From Gammaproteobacteria bacterium (GTDB taxonomy: Bacteria > Pseudomonadota > Gammaproteobacteria > Legionellales > Legionellaceae): DNA of 64,000 nt. Within the stretch, counting starts at the first letter, position 1; every line of letters starts with the position of its first letter. Under the pieces are notes generated by a model. The model saw only the letters and a list, made by a program, of their open reading frames with translations. It made no database searches and had not been told where the DNA came from. Shown here in pieces: positions 27,983-36,906 of the stretch. The stretch covers positions 62,001-126,000 of the forward strand of contig JANSXK010000005.1 in the NCBI GenBank assembly GCA_024742995.1. The letters run 5' to 3'. A program made the position numbers and the translations under genes.

Positions 27983-28055
27983 AGCACATGCCTATCAACA
28001 CAAAGAAGCGAAGATTTTATCATTCAGAACGATTGACAAGCAAGCGCAGACTGTC

Positions 28056-28259
28056 TTATTTCTTTTGACTCGCCTTCCATTTTTCAACCAAAATTGGGAT
28101 GCCACACCAACCCATTGCACCTTCAGCAATTAATATCACCCCAACCAAAAAATAAAACACGGCACCCATGCCCAACAATACGCCCAAGCATATGATGATA
28201 CCTATCACCACTCGATTGACGCGGTCATTCTCATCAATATTACATTTTCCTGGTAACAT
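28056..28259 (-). CDS. DUF2892 (YgaP-type) small membrane protein
   Basis: 67 aa. CNIDENDRVNRVVIGIIICLGVLL and the Gly-rich second helix match the DUF2892 domain, a two-helix membrane module found alone or fused to rhodaneses. Function unknown. Confidence 0.82.
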   Translation of the reverse strand: MLPGKCNIDENDRVNRVVIGIIICLGVLLGMGAVFYFLVGVILIAEGAMGWCGIPILVEKWKASQKK

Positions 28260-28411
28260 GATTCACTCCCTTTATTAAGAAACCCAGTTTAGAATACACT
28301 GAATTTAGGTTGGATCACAATATACCTATTCATAACTAACCATGCATTGCTATTGACAACACCCGTGGTCGAAGGCCACCATAGCGCATAGTTTAAGACA
28401 AGGATAGCATT

Positions 28412-30040
28412 ATGACAGATGAAGTCATGGAATATGACGTGGTCATTGTGGGTGGCGGGCCATCAGGACTTAGCGCTGCAATCCGCTTAAAACAATTGGC
28501 ACATCAACACAAACAAAATTTAAGTGTGTGTATCTTAGAAAAAGGCGCGCAAATCGGCGCACATATTTTATCAGGCGCTGTTTTAGATCCTCGAGCCCTG
28601 AAAACCCTCTTACCAGATACATGGAGCACGGCGCCCTTCTCTACCCAAGTGACTCATGACTACTTTTATTATTTGAGTCAAAAACATGCCCTACGTCTCC
28701 CTACGCCCAAGCCCATGTGCAATCTTGGCAACTACATCATCTCTTTGGGTGAATTATGTCAGTTTTTAGCCAAACAAGCTGAAGACTTGGGATGTGAAAT
28801 CTATCCTGGATTTGCAGCCAGCAAAGTTTTATATGGTGATGATCATGCTGTCATTGGTGTTGCCACAGGTGATATGGGTATCGACAAAGACGGGGTCAAA
28901 ACCAAAAATTATCAAGCAGGCATGCATTTAAAAGCCAAACAAACCCTCTTTGCTGAGGGATGTCGGGGGCAACTCAGTCAAGAACTGATGCACCGTTTTA
29001 AATTACGCCGCGACTGTGACCCTCAAACTTATGCGCTTGGCCTCAAAGAAATTTGGACCATTCCCAAATCTCAACACCGTTTGGGCGAGGTCATGCATAC
29101 GGTTGGGTGGCCACTATCACGACAAACCTATGGCGGTTCTTTTGTCTATCATTTGGCCAATGAAACCATCGCTTTAGGCCTGGTTATTGGCTTAGATTAT
29201 AGTAATCCCTGGCTGAACCCGTTTGGGGAGCTGCAACGATTTAAAACCCATCCCATGATACGTCAACTCTTAGAAGGGGGTGAAAGAGTGGCTTACGGTG
29301 CGCGCGCACTGAATGAAGGCGGTTGGCAATCCATACCGAAACTAAGTTTTCCAGGCGGCGTGTTGATCGGGGACGGCGCAGGCTTTATGAATGTGTCCAA
29401 AATCAAAGGCATCCATACCGCGATGCAATCGGCTATTTTAGCCGCGGAAACCTCTTACGACTTACTCCAGCCCAAAAATGCGCCCATCAATGAAAATATA
29501 ACGTACCCTGCCGCCATCCAAGCCTCTTGGGTCAGCGAAGAATTATATCAAATTAGGAATGTACGCCCAGGATTTCGTTACGGATTGTGGACAGGGCTTG
29601 CTTTGGCTGCATTTGAAACTTATATCAGCCGCGGCAAATCACCTTGGACATTTCACCACCGAGCTGATCATTTGGCGCTGCAAGCGGCCACACAGGCCAA
29701 ACCCATTGAATACCTCAGACCTGATGGCGTCTTGACCTTTGATCTCTTATCTTCGGTGTATTTGTCTAATACCTTTCACGATGAAAATCAACCCTGCCAT
29801 TTAAGACTTAAAGACCCCGCTCTAGCCTTATCCGTTAATTACGCACTTTATGCCTCACCTGAGTCTCGTTACTGTCCTGCAGGTGTGTATGAAATCGTGG
29901 AAAACGGAGATAACGCCCGCTTGCAGATCAATGCCCAAAATTGCCTGCATTGCAAAACATGCGATATCAAAGATCCTGAGCAAAATATCGTATGGAAAGC
30001 ACCTGAGGGTGGTGGCGGTCCAAATTATGTCGGGATGTAA
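28412..30040 (+). CDS. Electron transfer flavoprotein-ubiquinone oxidoreductase
   Basis: Passes electrons from ETF to quinone in fatty and amino acid oxidation. FAD site GGGPSGLSAAIRL at about residue 14; the ubiquinone/FAD core includes GAHILSGAVLDPRAL; the C-terminal 4Fe-4S cluster motif is CLHCKTCDIKDP plus an upstream Cys (SRYCPAG). 542 aa, full length. AAGGATAG precedes the start. The gene stands alone; etfAB are not in the window. Confidence 0.95.
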   Translation: MTDEVMEYDVVIVGGGPSGLSAAIRLKQLAHQHKQNLSVCILEKGAQIGAHILSGAVLDPRALKTLLPDTWSTAPFSTQVTHDYFYYLSQKHALRLPTPKPMCNLGNYIISLGELCQFLAKQAEDLGCEIYPGFAASKVLYGDDHAVIGVATGDMGIDKDGVKTKNYQAGMHLKAKQTLFAEGCRGQLSQELMHRFKLRRDCDPQTYALGLKEIWTIPKSQHRLGEVMHTVGWPLSRQTYGGSFVYHLANETIALGLVIGLDYSNPWLNPFGELQRFKTHPMIRQLLEGGERVAYGARALNEGGWQSIPKLSFPGGVLIGDGAGFMNVSKIKGIHTAMQSAILAAETSYDLLQPKNAPINENITYPAAIQASWVSEELYQIRNVRPGFRYGLWTGLALAAFETYISRGKSPWTFHHRADHLALQAATQAKPIEYLRPDGVLTFDLLSSVYLSNTFHDENQPCHLRLKDPALALSVNYALYASPESRYCPAGVYEIVENGDNARLQINAQNCLHCKTCDIKDPEQNIVWKAPEGGGGPNYVGM

Positions 30041-30050
30041 GCTACGCCAT

Positions 30051-30533
30051 CTACTTTGAAACACCGTTGTGCTGGTTATTTTTCAATATCCAATGAACCT
30101 GCAAAGAATCAAGAACGATGGTCCTTGTCTCGACCTGCATGTTTTCGGGCTTAACGAACGTCGATATTTGTGGAGAATTAAAAAAACTATCTTGAAACGG
30201 CGATATATTTGCGAATAATGTTGCCTCTTGATTATCGGCACAATGATAGGTAAACAATAACATTTTATCTTTGATTGAAGAAGGGGTGATAAGAAGCATA
30301 CCATTTCCAATTGGGTGAGCAGTTCCCGATCTCATGAAAAATGTTCCTGTTTCATCCGGCCTGAGCATCATTGGAACTTCCGAACGATCCGAAACATATC
30401 CAGATAAAATGGTTTTCTGTTGTAATACGCAATTTGTATTACCCTGATTCGTAATATCAATTTTGAATTGATCGGGATTAGCTAAAATAGCACTGGAGAA
30501 AAATAACAGCGCATAAAATATCGTTTTTTTCAG
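30051..30533 (-). CDS. Exported protein of the 'PDQ/YGHVSD' paralog family, member 1
   Basis: About 160 aa with a signal peptide (TIFYALLFFSSAILA). The mature part begins NPDQFKIDITNQGNTNCVL and keeps SGYVSD, then a Met/Arg-rich strand, LLFTYHCADNQEATLF, and ends IHW-type (VHWILK). It shares this frame with the genes at 39021 and 39467. Start: no ATG fits. A GGAG lies six bases before a CTG at 30533, whose next codons (AAA AAA) match the MKK/LKK start of the paralogs; TTG 30545 has no ribosome binding site before it. I therefore propose CTG as the start codon. Function unknown; two conserved Cys suggest a disulfide. Confidence 0.7.
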   Translation of the reverse strand: MKKTIFYALLFFSSAILANPDQFKIDITNQGNTNCVLQQKTILSGYVSDRSEVPMMLRPDETGTFFMRSGTAHPIGNGMLLITPSSIKDKMLLFTYHCADNQEATLFANISPFQDSFFNSPQISTFVKPENMQVETRTIVLDSLQVHWILKNNQHNGVSK

Positions 30534-30611
30534 AGAAGACTCCAAGCAATTTTAAGCTTATTTAAGCGAATTACTGTACATAATAAGGTCAATGAAAGCA
30601 AATCACTACAC

Positions 30612-31379
30612 CTATGGCAAACAAGCATACAAGCGCGTTGGTGCCCCGCTACCGTCCTCTATTTTCATCGGTGCAACGATTAATTTTGCACCGGTGACAG
30701 GCATCGCATCTAAATAAGCCACATTCTCCAAGCCATAAATATTTGCCCCTAGAATAATACGATGGGCCCAAAAGTCTCTGGAAATACCGGGATCCAAACT
30801 GGCGGTATCCAAGCCAACCCCTTTGATTTTTTTATCTACCAAATACTGTGCTGCTTTCTTAGAAATTCCAGGGAAATGAAGATGTTTGATGTCTTTAAAT
30901 TTGTCACTGCCTAAGTATTGTTTTTTATTATGCCAATATTTACCCCAACCCGTATCAAAAAGCACAATGTCTTGATCCGTCAGCGCACGATGTTGATGCT
31001 CAAAGTCCTTGATGTCTTCAACGCTGATTGCATAATCACGTTTCTGGTGTGTGTCTACATGAATGACAACAGCATTGCCCATAAATTGCGACGGAGGAAT
31101 CTGATCTACAGTCCACCCGTGATCAAAAAAATGTCGCGGCGCATCCATATGAGTCCCACCATGTTCTGGTGCACAAAATTTATAAGCGGAATAAAAAAAC
31201 CCTGCCGGTATCACCCCGTAAAAGAGCTTTTGGTGCTGAAATCCTTTTTGAGTGGGCCAATAGATGGTTTGATTGTTAAAAAGATAGGTCAAATCAATGA
31301 TTTTATTAGTTTCTGCGTGTAGAGATAATGGACAAACAATAAACATGAGAAAAAAACAACTTTTCAATGTTCTCATCAT
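30612..31379 (-). CDS. Exported cyclase-family (kynurenine formamidase-like) protein
   Basis: 255 aa with a signal peptide (SCFFLMFIVCPLSLHA). The metal-binding motif HGGTHMDAPRHF is that of the cyclase/arylformamidase family; DIVLFDTGWGKYW, GVGLDTASLDPG and GANIYGLENVAYLDAMP also match. Most relatives are cytoplasmic kynurenine formamidases or isatin hydrolases; export here suggests a different, periplasmic substrate. Confidence 0.85.
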   Translation of the reverse strand: MMRTLKSCFFLMFIVCPLSLHAETNKIIDLTYLFNNQTIYWPTQKGFQHQKLFYGVIPAGFFYSAYKFCAPEHGGTHMDAPRHFFDHGWTVDQIPPSQFMGNAVVIHVDTHQKRDYAISVEDIKDFEHQHRALTDQDIVLFDTGWGKYWHNKKQYLGSDKFKDIKHLHFPGISKKAAQYLVDKKIKGVGLDTASLDPGISRDFWAHRIILGANIYGLENVAYLDAMPVTGAKLIVAPMKIEDGSGAPTRLYACLP

Positions 31380-31473
31380 AATTTCTCTCCAATAGTAGAA
31401 TAATGGCTCCTATCAGTCACCTCTAAGCATCATGCCACAATTCGTGATCCCACTTCTTTTTGATGCCTTCCCA

Positions 31474-32750
31474 TTACTCTCCACCTGTTGCTGCACTCCA
31501 ATATAAAACACCTTGCCCCGGGATATTTGGTAAGCTTGCTGTGTCAAGAATAGACCATAGAGCCCCACCGTTTGTACTTTGCGCTATCAAAGGAACGGGG
31601 CTTGATAATCCAGCAGTATCATCTTCGCCAACAGCATTACATACCGCCGTTGGGCCTTGCCCAGTACAAGACACTGTATTAAAAAATCCTAATGGTGCGC
31701 CAGAAATTGAAACAACTGACCAAGTTGTACCCCCATTGATTGTTTGCACCAATACAGGCTTTTCCGTAACGTAATTCGCACCTCCAGATATACATATCGT
31801 ATCCGTACCACTACCAGTGCAATGCACAGTATAGAGCATGCCATTAGTTATTGCTTCTATTCCATCAATATCAATTACAGACCAATTTGCTCCACCATCA
31901 ACAGTTTGAAATAATAAAGGCAAGTATGTGCTACTATCCGTAATGCTTGCTCCTACACCAACACAAATGGATCCTGAGCAATGAATATCGTTTAAGTAAC
32001 CAGTTCCTGGTGAATCAAGTGGCACCGATACCATACTCCAGTCTGCCCCACCATTGGTAGTTTGGGCAACGGTTGGTGTCGTATTATCATAATTTTGACC
32101 TACAGTCGCACACAAGATATTTCCATTGTTTTCTGTACAATTAACGTGATAAAAGTAACCAAACTCTGGTGCGCCAGGAACAGATACAACAGACCAAGTC
32201 CCACCACCATTTACCGTTTGTGCTAAAAAAGGATTATTTGTCTTACTTGCTAAATCACCGGCTGAAGAAGCAATTTGCCCAGAGCCAACACAATATTGGT
32301 TCAAACAACTTGCGCTGATAAATGAGGCATTCGTTGGCACACTACCACTAAGACTTTTCACTGCCCAATTAGCACCATAGTCTAAAGTTTGTACAACAAG
32401 AGGAGGCGTTTGGGTAATCGTCGCTCCAGAATAAATGATTTCATCGCCAACCCCGACACAAAGTTGTGCGTTTTCGTTGCAATCAGCACCATATAAATTA
32501 CCTAGTGCTGGTGCGTTACTAATTGTTTTTGATGCCCAAGTAGCACCGCCATCACTGCTCTGCGTAATGAAAGGTGGGACTGTATAAGGCAATACCCCAT
32601 CAGGCATTCCACCAGCTGCCAAACAAAAAGCACTCGACCCTGAACCTTTACAAGTTGTGTTAAAAAATTGTCCCCCTGTAGGTTCGGAGCCCAATGTAAC
32701 AACTTCCCAATCATTGCCACCATTCGTTGATTGCATCAATAATGGTGCAT
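31474..32750. repeat. Region coding for eight ~50-residue Asp-box repeats
   Basis: Seven full and one partial repeats, seen at protein level in the minus-strand gene. DNA identity between units is modest, so the array is old rather than recently expanded. Confidence 0.75.
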
Positions 32751-33222
32751 AAGGCGCGGTTGTTCCCTGAACCCCAGCAGCTGTTTGAATCGCAGGTTCT
32801 ACGATAGAAATATTTAAAGTATCAGAAAAACTGCTTTGTGAGCAGAGAAAGGGATCTGGGTTTTGATTATTGTAATTTACCTTGCATATTTTAGGCCAAA
32901 CGATACCGTTGCCTAGTTGATTCCCTATTAAATTGAGTGTTAGTGTACAAGATTGCTGGGGTGCCAATACAAAAGGTATTTGGCAAGAATTGCTACCACT
33001 TGATACGATTGGTATATTATCGATGGGTACAATGGTTAATGTTCTACTTATTTTAGTATTATTCGTTACTTGATATTGGGCTTCATACTCACCATTATTC
33101 GGAATTTTTAAAACTGTAGGCGTGAGTGCTTCTATTGAGAAAGTGGGTTGGGTTGCTGCTTGTAAACCAAAAGACAAAAAAATCAATAAAAATAGCAAAC
33201 TACTATACAGGCTATTGCGCAT
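31474..33222 (-). CDS. Exported Asp-box beta-propeller protein
   Basis: 582 aa with a signal peptide (SLLFLLIFLSFGLQA). Residues ~25-145 look like an Ig-like domain (YQVTNNTKISRTLTIV, SCTLTLNLIG). From ~160 there are eight repeats of 50-55 residues, the last incomplete, each with an Asp-box-type motif (S/T-x-D/N-G-G-x-x-W: STNGGNDW, SSDGGATW, TVNGGGTW, TVDGGANW and others), a VVS strand and usually a pair of Cys. Asp-boxes occur in sialidases, Vps10 and photosystem assembly propellers; no enzyme residues were recognised. It starts 11 bases after the beta-barrel gene, so the pair is probably an operon and may form a surface complex. Confidence 0.82.
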   Translation of the reverse strand: MRNSLYSSLLFLLIFLSFGLQAATQPTFSIEALTPTVLKIPNNGEYEAQYQVTNNTKISRTLTIVPIDNIPIVSSGSNSCQIPFVLAPQQSCTLTLNLIGNQLGNGIVWPKICKVNYNNQNPDPFLCSQSSFSDTLNISIVEPAIQTAAGVQGTTAPYAPLLMQSTNGGNDWEVVTLGSEPTGGQFFNTTCKGSGSSAFCLAAGGMPDGVLPYTVPPFITQSSDGGATWASKTISNAPALGNLYGADCNENAQLCVGVGDEIIYSGATITQTPPLVVQTLDYGANWAVKSLSGSVPTNASFISASCLNQYCVGSGQIASSAGDLASKTNNPFLAQTVNGGGTWSVVSVPGAPEFGYFYHVNCTENNGNILCATVGQNYDNTTPTVAQTTNGGADWSMVSVPLDSPGTGYLNDIHCSGSICVGVGASITDSSTYLPLLFQTVDGGANWSVIDIDGIEAITNGMLYTVHCTGSGTDTICISGGANYVTEKPVLVQTINGGTTWSVVSISGAPLGFFNTVSCTGQGPTAVCNAVGEDDTAGLSSPVPLIAQSTNGGALWSILDTASLPNIPGQGVLYWSAATGGE

Positions 33223-33233
33223 ATTTAGAAACC

Positions 33234-33986
33234 TTATATGGTATAAATAAAAGAAAACAAAACTTCATTCGTATACAGATTATTAAGTACTGGTCCTGTA
33301 CCAATCGTTTGTCCGGGCGCTGCTGCAAAATTACTTTTCCCCCAATCAGCAAACTCATAACCAATAGCAGTTGCAAAATGCTGATCCCATTGTTTTTCTA
33401 GACCCAATCCAATGGTATACGTGAATGCAGCCTGAGTATTGTTTGCAAATGTTGGTGGCGCAATTTGTTCTATAATTTGGGGTTTGATTATAAAGTCATA
33501 AGATCTATTAATGCCTAAACCTATGCCAATACTCAAATAAGGAAGTACAGACGAGGTCAATTGATAAAGCCATTTTCCTTCAAAAACCACACTTGTCTGC
33601 TCAACTTTACCACTATAAGTATAATTATTAAAATCTGGATCGGCATCATCCCAGATATTCCCAGTTAATGTAGCATGACTCGTTGCAGTAATCGCTAATC
33701 CATAGCGATGGAAAACGTTTTCATACCCAAAGAATGGAAATTGTTTGCCCAGCCAGACTCCTCCATTAGCTAGCGTATGGGTATTTTTTATAGATTGATA
33801 CGTATTTTCTAGGTCAGGCTGTAAATTGAAAGTTTGAGTCTGGCCTGCATTTTCAAACGCAGGTCCTAGACTGATTGTTACCATGGTTGGGAATAGAGAT
33901 TTAGCTTCTCCAATCGTACCAGCTATAATACCAAAGCTCATCACCGATAACAGAAAAAAAATTACGCGTTTCATTTTTATATTCAA
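33234..33986 (-). CDS. Outer-membrane beta-barrel protein
   Basis: 250 aa with a signal peptide (VIFFLLSVMSFGIIA) followed by alternating strands ending in an aromatic C-terminus (EVLFSFIYTI), the usual signature for BAM insertion. YLSIGIGLGINRSYDF and FATAIGYEFADWGKSNF are typical 8-stranded barrel strands. The start may be TTG 33986 (AGGA seven bases upstream) or ATG 33974. Upstream partner of the Asp-box propeller gene. Confidence 0.8.
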   Translation of the reverse strand: MNIKMKRVIFFLLSVMSFGIIAGTIGEAKSLFPTMVTISLGPAFENAGQTQTFNLQPDLENTYQSIKNTHTLANGGVWLGKQFPFFGYENVFHRYGLAITATSHATLTGNIWDDADPDFNNYTYSGKVEQTSVVFEGKWLYQLTSSVLPYLSIGIGLGINRSYDFIIKPQIIEQIAPPTFANNTQAAFTYTIGLGLEKQWDQHFATAIGYEFADWGKSNFAAAPGQTIGTGPVLNNLYTNEVLFSFIYTI

Positions 33987-34104
33987 CTAAGCATCCTTTC
34001 CTATCTCGGTTATGCAACAACCATCCCTTGTTTTTCAACCGCATCAAACCAACAAACTACGCTTATGAGTATATATTAACAAAATATGTGTGCATAGATA
34101 ATTA

Positions 34105-34596
34105 TCAAATCCTATATTTACCATGACATTGTTTCCATTTCTTCTGACTACCACAAGGGCATGATGTATTCCGAGAAATAACCTCTGATGATTTCGTAGA
34201 ACAACGTGTCCCATCCACGTAATACCAACGCCCTTCTTGCAAAGAAAAATCACTCAATTCATGGATGTCTTGCAATTGTTTGCCATCTACAAATTGAGCA
34301 ATAAACTCAACCTGCCCCTTGTCAGATGAGCGCATTTCACTATGTACCACTTTCAGCCCTATCCAAATCAGCCGCTTCGCCCATGCTGCAGCAGAAACAG
34401 GATCAAACCCCTCGCTGGCCTTGCCTGACATTGTTTCTTGGATGTAATCAATGTTAGCCAAATAATAGGCAGAATAGCGTGAACGCATCAATGCTTCTGG
34501 TGTTGCAGGATACACATCACCCAAATGATAAGGTTGGCAACATTTTGCATATGATTTTGATGATCCACAATAACAGCTCGTGTCAGATTGGCTCAT
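34105..34596 (-). CDS. ychJ: YchJ-family SEC-C zinc-binding protein
   Basis: 163 aa with SEC-C metal motifs at both ends: CYCGSSKSYAKCC (residues 8-20) and CPCGSQKKWKQCH. Between them is the YchJ core (PEALMRSRYSAYYLANIDYIQET). Function unclear; SEC-C motifs bind zinc and, in SecA, SecB and ribosomes. Its start overlaps the ABC-F stop by four bases. Confidence 0.9.
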   Translation of the reverse strand: MSQSDTSCYCGSSKSYAKCCQPYHLGDVYPATPEALMRSRYSAYYLANIDYIQETMSGKASEGFDPVSAAAWAKRLIWIGLKVVHSEMRSSDKGQVEFIAQFVDGKQLQDIHELSDFSLQEGRWYYVDGTRCSTKSSEVISRNTSCPCGSQKKWKQCHGKYRI

Positions 34597-36200
34597 GATT
34601 TTCCTTGATCAGCCTCGAAGTCCTGTAAAAACGCCTCATACCCCCCTTTATAATCATGAATCTTACCACTTGGAGGAAAATATAAAATGCGCGTCGCGAA
34701 TTTTTCAATAAAATGACGATTATGACTCACGACCAACAATGTACCCGTATACGCTTTCAATGCATCGGCTAATGCCTCAATGGTTTCTAAATCCATATGA
34801 TTGGTGGGCTCATCCAAAATCAATACATTCGGTGATTCCAACATCACTTTCGCCATCAACAATCGCGCCGCTTCACCACCACTGATCGATAAAATATCTT
34901 TATGTACCTCATCTTGAACAAATAGCATTTGTCCAAGCACTTTACGAATTTGCTGCTCGGTAACCCCAGACACGCAGTCCAATAACCATTGAAACACGGT
35001 TTTAGATTCATTCAGCAAATCGTGGTGATCTTGAGAAAAATAACTGATACGCGCTTCCGGACCCCAAGTAATTATCCCAGTATCCTCAGGTATCAATGAC
35101 AATAGTAATTTGAGTAACGTCGATTTACCGCGTCCATTCGCACCCACAATCGCCATTTTATCATGTCGTTTCAAAGTAAAACTCAGGTTTTGAAACAACG
35201 ATTGTTCATGAAACGATTTACTCAACCCTTCCACCGTACAGACCAGTTTTACCGATGCCTTTTTGGGTACCAAATGAAAGGTCGGGGCTATCCGAGAACT
35301 GCGTAGCAGGTCAGGGATTTCAATTTTTTCGATCATTTTCATACGAGATCGTGCTTGCGCTGCTTTAGATGCTTTCGCTTTAAAGCGGTCCACAAATTTC
35401 TGTAGATGAGCTACTTTTTCTTCCACCTGTCGCTTTTCTTGCATTTTTTGTTCTTGCAACAATGATTTCTCTGCTAAAAACTTGGCGTATTTTCCTGAAT
35501 ATTGACGAATTTCTCCAAAATCAACATCCAAAATATGATCAGCAAGATGATTGATAAAATCCAAATCATGCGAAATAAACAGTAATAACCCTTGATATTC
35601 TGTCGCTAAAAAATGTTCTAACCAACGAATAGACTCAATATCCAAATGGTTGGTCGGTTCGTCTAATAATAAGATTTCTGGATTTTGAAACAAGGCTTGT
35701 GCCAATAGCACCCTTAGTTTGTAACCGCCAGACAATGCACGCAAAGGCTGGTCATGATAAGACAAAGGAATCCCTAAGCCTAGTAAGATTTTTTCAATTT
35801 GTGATGGCGCAGTATAACCATCTTCCTGGTAAATAAGATTTTCAAGTTCTGCAAATCGCATACCCTGAGCTTCTGTCCAAGGATCAATCGCCAACAATGC
35901 TTCTTTCTCTTTAATGGTCGCTGCCAAAGTTGCCCGGCCTTCCATCACAATATCGCGTATCAATGTATCTTCATAACGAAACTGATCTTGTTTGAGCCAA
36001 CCAACGGTTGCATCTTTGGGTCGTAGAATATCGCCTGAACTGGGTTCTTCTTCCTTGGTAATAAGTTTAAATAGCGTAGATTTCCCGCAACCGTTCGCAC
36101 CGACCAAAGCATAGGATTGATTGGTGTTAAGAATCAGATTCACATCATAGAACAACAATTTTTGTCCAAATGTGATGCTTAATTGGTTTAAGGTGATCAT
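34593..36200 (-). CDS. ABC-F family ATPase, YbiT-like
   Basis: 535 aa with two nucleotide-binding domains and no membrane part. Walker A: GANGCGKST (~33-41) and GANGRGKST; signatures LSGGYKLR and ISGGEAARL; Walker B: ILLLDEPTNHLD and VLILDEPTNHMD. The helical linker between them is charged. ABC-F proteins act on ribosomes. The shape and length fit YbiT better than Uup, EttA or YheS. Confidence 0.9.
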   Translation of the reverse strand: MITLNQLSITFGQKLLFYDVNLILNTNQSYALVGANGCGKSTLFKLITKEEEPSSGDILRPKDATVGWLKQDQFRYEDTLIRDIVMEGRATLAATIKEKEALLAIDPWTEAQGMRFAELENLIYQEDGYTAPSQIEKILLGLGIPLSYHDQPLRALSGGYKLRVLLAQALFQNPEILLLDEPTNHLDIESIRWLEHFLATEYQGLLLFISHDLDFINHLADHILDVDFGEIRQYSGKYAKFLAEKSLLQEQKMQEKRQVEEKVAHLQKFVDRFKAKASKAAQARSRMKMIEKIEIPDLLRSSRIAPTFHLVPKKASVKLVCTVEGLSKSFHEQSLFQNLSFTLKRHDKMAIVGANGRGKSTLLKLLLSLIPEDTGIITWGPEARISYFSQDHHDLLNESKTVFQWLLDCVSGVTEQQIRKVLGQMLFVQDEVHKDILSISGGEAARLLMAKVMLESPNVLILDEPTNHMDLETIEALADALKAYTGTLLVVSHNRHFIEKFATRILYFPPSGKIHDYKGGYEAFLQDFEADQGKS

Positions 36201-36421
36201 GGTGACTACTCAATAAAATCATTCACGGATGAATCGGTGTGTATCGTTGTAAAAAGAAAGAGATAGATAGATAAAACTCCCCATGTCCTTTAAGTGCTTC
36301 GTTTGTCTATACAAACGGCGAAAAGATCTCGTATGATACATAAACAACGAGATCATTGCGCAGAAAAGTCACTCTCAGAATGACAATCTGAGGAGTTCAG
36401 TACAATATCTGAGGGGTGAGA

Positions 36422-36718
36422 TTACTCGTCAGTCAAGCGGAAATACTTTGTTCCAAAGTAGCGTTGTAGTTTTTTGCGAATGGTACCGCGGCTGATGCCC
36501 AGCATCTTAGCAGCTTGTAATTGGTTACCACGTCGTTTCTCCATCACAGCTTGTAACAAAGGTGGCTCAACTTCAGATAAAATCATATCGTACAAATCAC
36601 TAATAGATTTGCTTTTATTCTCAGCCAGAAAACGTGTTACCAAATCGTAGACCAAATCCTGAAGGCCCTGATCCTGCGTCGTATTTTCAATTATACTTTC
36701 TGTCCTAGTAACAGCCAT
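36422..36718 (-). CDS. fis: Fis-family nucleoid protein
   Basis: 98 aa with the C-terminal helix-turn-helix GNQLQAAKMLGISRGTIRKKL. Fis bends DNA and tunes growth-phase genes; Legionella carries several Fis proteins that regulate effectors. Here it is not preceded by dusB, its usual partner. The 3' gap (36201-36421) holds two inverted repeats (CGTTTGT/ACAAACG at 36300-36317, GATCTCGT/ACGAGATC at 36325-36354) but no clear terminator. Confidence 0.93.
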   Translation of the reverse strand: MAVTRTESIIENTTQDQGLQDLVYDLVTRFLAENKSKSISDLYDMILSEVEPPLLQAVMEKRRGNQLQAAKMLGISRGTIRKKLQRYFGTKYFRLTDE

Positions 36719-36850
36719 ACTAAATATCCTTATTTTAGTTAAACAAAATCCATTATGCTTCCATTTAATCCTGAAAGCAGGGTCAATTGTACACCAAAAG
36801 TAAATAAGAAGCTATAGAAAACATCATGTTTTTTCTATAAACATTTAGAA

Positions 36851-36888
36851 AGGTAGGATGCGCACTACGTAACGTACCCATCCTACCT
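36851..36888. repeat. Palindromic element 3' of htpG, probable terminator
   Basis: AGGTAGGATG (36851-36860) and CATCCTACCT (36879-36888) form a 10-bp stem around an 18-base loop containing ACGTAACGT. On the minus strand it is followed by TTTCT and lies 18 bases after the htpG stop, so it could end that transcript. The 'GGTAGGATGCG...' core resembles widespread intergenic palindromes. Confidence 0.5.
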
Positions 36889-36906
36889 GCTAAAAAATAC
36901 GTCCTG

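Noticed and set aside
36300-36354. Two inverted repeats 3' of fis as intrinsic terminators
   Set aside because: Stems of 7-8 bp without a following T-run on the minus strand; evidence too thin for a separate call.
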